Positions 62,116 to 64,000 of a stretch of DNA of 64,000 nt are shown piece by piece. Positions within the stretch are counted from its first letter, which is position 1; each line of letters begins with the position of its first letter. The position numbers and the translations under genes were made by a program. This DNA comes from Drosophila pseudoobscura (Eukaryota; Arthropoda; Insecta; Diptera; Drosophilidae). Location of the stretch: contig NC_046681.1 of the NCBI RefSeq assembly GCF_009870125.1, forward strand, positions 7,887,001 through 7,951,000. The letters run 5' to 3'. The notes beneath the pieces were generated by a model, which made no database searches, was not told the origin of the DNA, and was given only the letters and a program-made list of their open reading frames with translations.

Positions 62116-63418
62116 CTACACCATGTCCATTTCCAGATCGGTGTCACCCTCCTCGTCGAGAAGCTTTCGTTTGTCATAGGCTGTAGATTTGGAGGATGCC
62201 TCGCTCAGACTTGACAATGGACGAACCTTGCCCAGATTTACAACCGGACTTTGGGTATACAAATAGATGGCATAGGAGACAACCGCTATGGCCAGTGCGG
62301 TGTTTATGTAAATGGGTATGGAGAACAGAAAGTAGCACAGCACAGCTGTGAAAAGCAGTTCCAGGGCGCTTGCAAAAGTCTTCAGAATAGAGTTCATGTA
62401 CTTCAGGAAGAAGCTTGTCACAATGCCAATGGCTGCATTGTTCACGATGATGATGATAACACCGAAGCGCATAATGGTACCCAAGTTGTGTGGGCTGAAG
62501 GCGTCCATCAACTCGCCGCGCAGGAGAAGGATACCCGCATTGCAAACAATCGAGTCAAGGTACATAAACACATTCTGGACGAAAATGTTGACATCTGCAC
62601 CTTTGTCCTTTAGTAGGTATTCGTTGTAGACCCCCGCAAGACATGAGAATATGGTCTGGGCCAGTATGAACACAGCACTTAGGCTAAAATCAAAGCCAGA
62701 CATATTTTTGCCACGCACTTGGTTATGGTCAACGGTGAGGCTGTGGTTGCTATTGGACGGTATGGCCTGTATGGCAGCAGACTCGCTGTCGTCGTTGGCA
62801 TCGCTGTAAAAGCCACTAAAATCGACCTGCTTGAGCATGCAGCCGAGGGTGAGCAGTATCAGCGATATCCATTGGCGTTGAGATAAATACTTCTTGAATA
62901 TGATTTGAAATAGAATGCCCGTTACGACAACGCGCAGTTGGAGTAGTAGATAATACGTTGTGGGATCGAATGTGGCTAGATTGACGAACGCGAGATTGTT
63001 GTAGAGGCAGTATAGGAATGCTGGCACCATGTACAAGGCCAGCACATTCCTGTCTTTGTGCACATCGCGCACCAGAGACCGCAGATTGTTGCTGCGGAAG
63101 GAACACGATAAATATACGTTGGCTTCCAGCCGCTTATCACACACTACTCACTCTCTGCAATACAGGCATGTGGAAACTATTAACTTGAACACTTCCGTGA
63201 GCAGTACAACGGTTACAGTGTTATAGCCGTACGAGTTGTTAGACTCCTGGGATGCTGTGACAAAGATGCCTGAGAAGAGAGATGCAGAAACTTGAGCGTG
63301 GCTTTGGCTGAGATAGGCAATTTGGCCACGTACCCTGTCCTATGAACAGTGACATATACAGCAGAAATATGATGAATGTAAGTCGAGTGGGGAACAATTC
63401 ACGCCAATTAGTCGACAT
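62116..63418 (-). CDS. senju: senju, nucleotide-sugar transporter (SLC35A family)
   Basis: Three exons, 63418-63334, 63269-63152 and 63091-62116, give 392 residues. The N terminus (MSTNWRELFPTRLTFIIFLLYMSLFIGQG) and the body (VPAFLYCLYNNLAFVNLATFDPTTYYLLLQLRVVVTG) are the SLC35A/UDP-galactose transporter signature; about ten membrane helices are visible. It carries nucleotide sugars, probably UDP-galactose, into the Golgi lumen; in D. melanogaster senju loss activates Toll signalling. The hydrophilic loop near residues 200-230 (DANDDSESAAIQAIPSNSNHS) and the acidic tail are variable in the family. Splice phases agree at both junctions. Confidence 0.93.
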
Positions 63419-63621
63419 CTTCGACGTCTTGGGCTTGCCAGCGTTGCGTTGCTAATTACTACTACTACTTCAGAACAGAAACTTCGGTGCTATACTTTAA
63501 GTGAACTGACGCTCGCAGCTGCTATCAGCACCGCTTCGTGACGAGCGTAGTACTTTTGATTATTAGGAAATACTTTTTTAGTTTTTTGTGTGATAAACAA
63601 CTTACAATAGGGCTGCAAAAC

Positions 63622-63688
63622 CATCGATAGTATCGACTGTTTTGAAATTGTGCGATAGATTGATGCTTTTTTGTACCATCGATATATC
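63622..63688 (-). promoter_or_regulatory. DRE-like sites upstream of senju
   Basis: ATCGATAG (63623), TATCGAC (63631) and ATCGATATATCG (63678) cluster about 200-270 bases upstream of the senju ATG. These match the DREF/BEAF-32 core ATCGATA. Confidence 0.55.
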
Positions 63689-63689
63689 G

Positions 63690-64000
63690 TTTGAGAGAAA
63701 ACGTAGATTTTCAAATCTCGAAAACTATTTAAGCGGATTCAAAAATTATGTAAAAAAAAAAACAAACTAACTCCAACAAAATCAAAGATAAGGATATTTT
63801 TCTGAATTAAAGGTACCTATGGCCAGATAAAACCACAAAACCGGATATATATGACTGGAGAAAATAACCTTGATCCTTGATAGGGATTCCGATTACAAGA
63901 ACATCAACTACTTTCAAAACTCAAAACCGAGACTTTTCGATTTTCAGATCTAGCAAAGCGTGGTGGGGGAAGAAAGAGGAATCTAGAAAGCTAAGCCCTA
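63690..64000. other. Right-edge sequence, nothing recognised
   Basis: AT-rich DNA with no supportable ORF, splice signal or repeat. Confidence 0.4.

Overview
The window reads as Drosophila nuclear DNA. It has short phase-consistent introns with GT-AG ends, INE-1/DINE-1-type repeats, and Drosophila core-promoter motifs (Ohler motifs 1 and 6, DRE). The gene set points to Muller element B (D. melanogaster 2L). An obscura-group species is my guess; nothing decisive for species was testable. Gene names come from protein-level recognition and memory of D. melanogaster orthologues. Exon junctions were placed by hand and checked for reading phase.

Layout, left block (1-29,300). The end of an unidentified + strand gene comes first, then Eogt (- strand; ER O-GlcNAc transferase) and the phosphorylase-kinase beta subunit gene (CG8475 orthologue, + strand, prenylation-type C terminus, two candidate in-frame microexons). 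A small TATA-driven orphan gene follows. Then comes Piezo (- strand, about 18 kb of coding exons; 32 exons could be joined in one frame, several of them optional). An INE-1-like element sits in one Piezo intron.

Middle (29,300-46,500). This is about 17 kb without a recognisable protein-coding gene. It holds a 1.3-kb AT-rich 39-bp minisatellite headed by a 19-bp inverted repeat, several INE-1 fragments, a 10-bp tandem repeat, and, at 44.47 kb, a strong promoter signature pointing left towards Piezo.

Right block (46,500-64,000). quick-to-court (qtc, - strand, coiled-coil with a C-terminal GRIP-like domain), Rpn11 (+, proteasome-lid deubiquitinase), His3.3A (-, histone H3.3), a Gtsf1-like CHHC zinc-finger gene (CG14036-like, +) and senju (-, nucleotide-sugar transporter). 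From memory, the Piezo/CG8475 genes and the qtc/His3.3A/senju genes lie at different places on D. melanogaster 2L, so a rearrangement junction probably lies in the gene-poor middle.

The genes do not form one pathway; they are mostly housekeeping neighbours. The most interesting pattern is a colinear ~100-bp promoter module (several motif-6-like sites followed by motif 1) present at three places: before Rpn11, before His3.3A, and in the gene-poor gap where it would suit a distal Piezo promoter.
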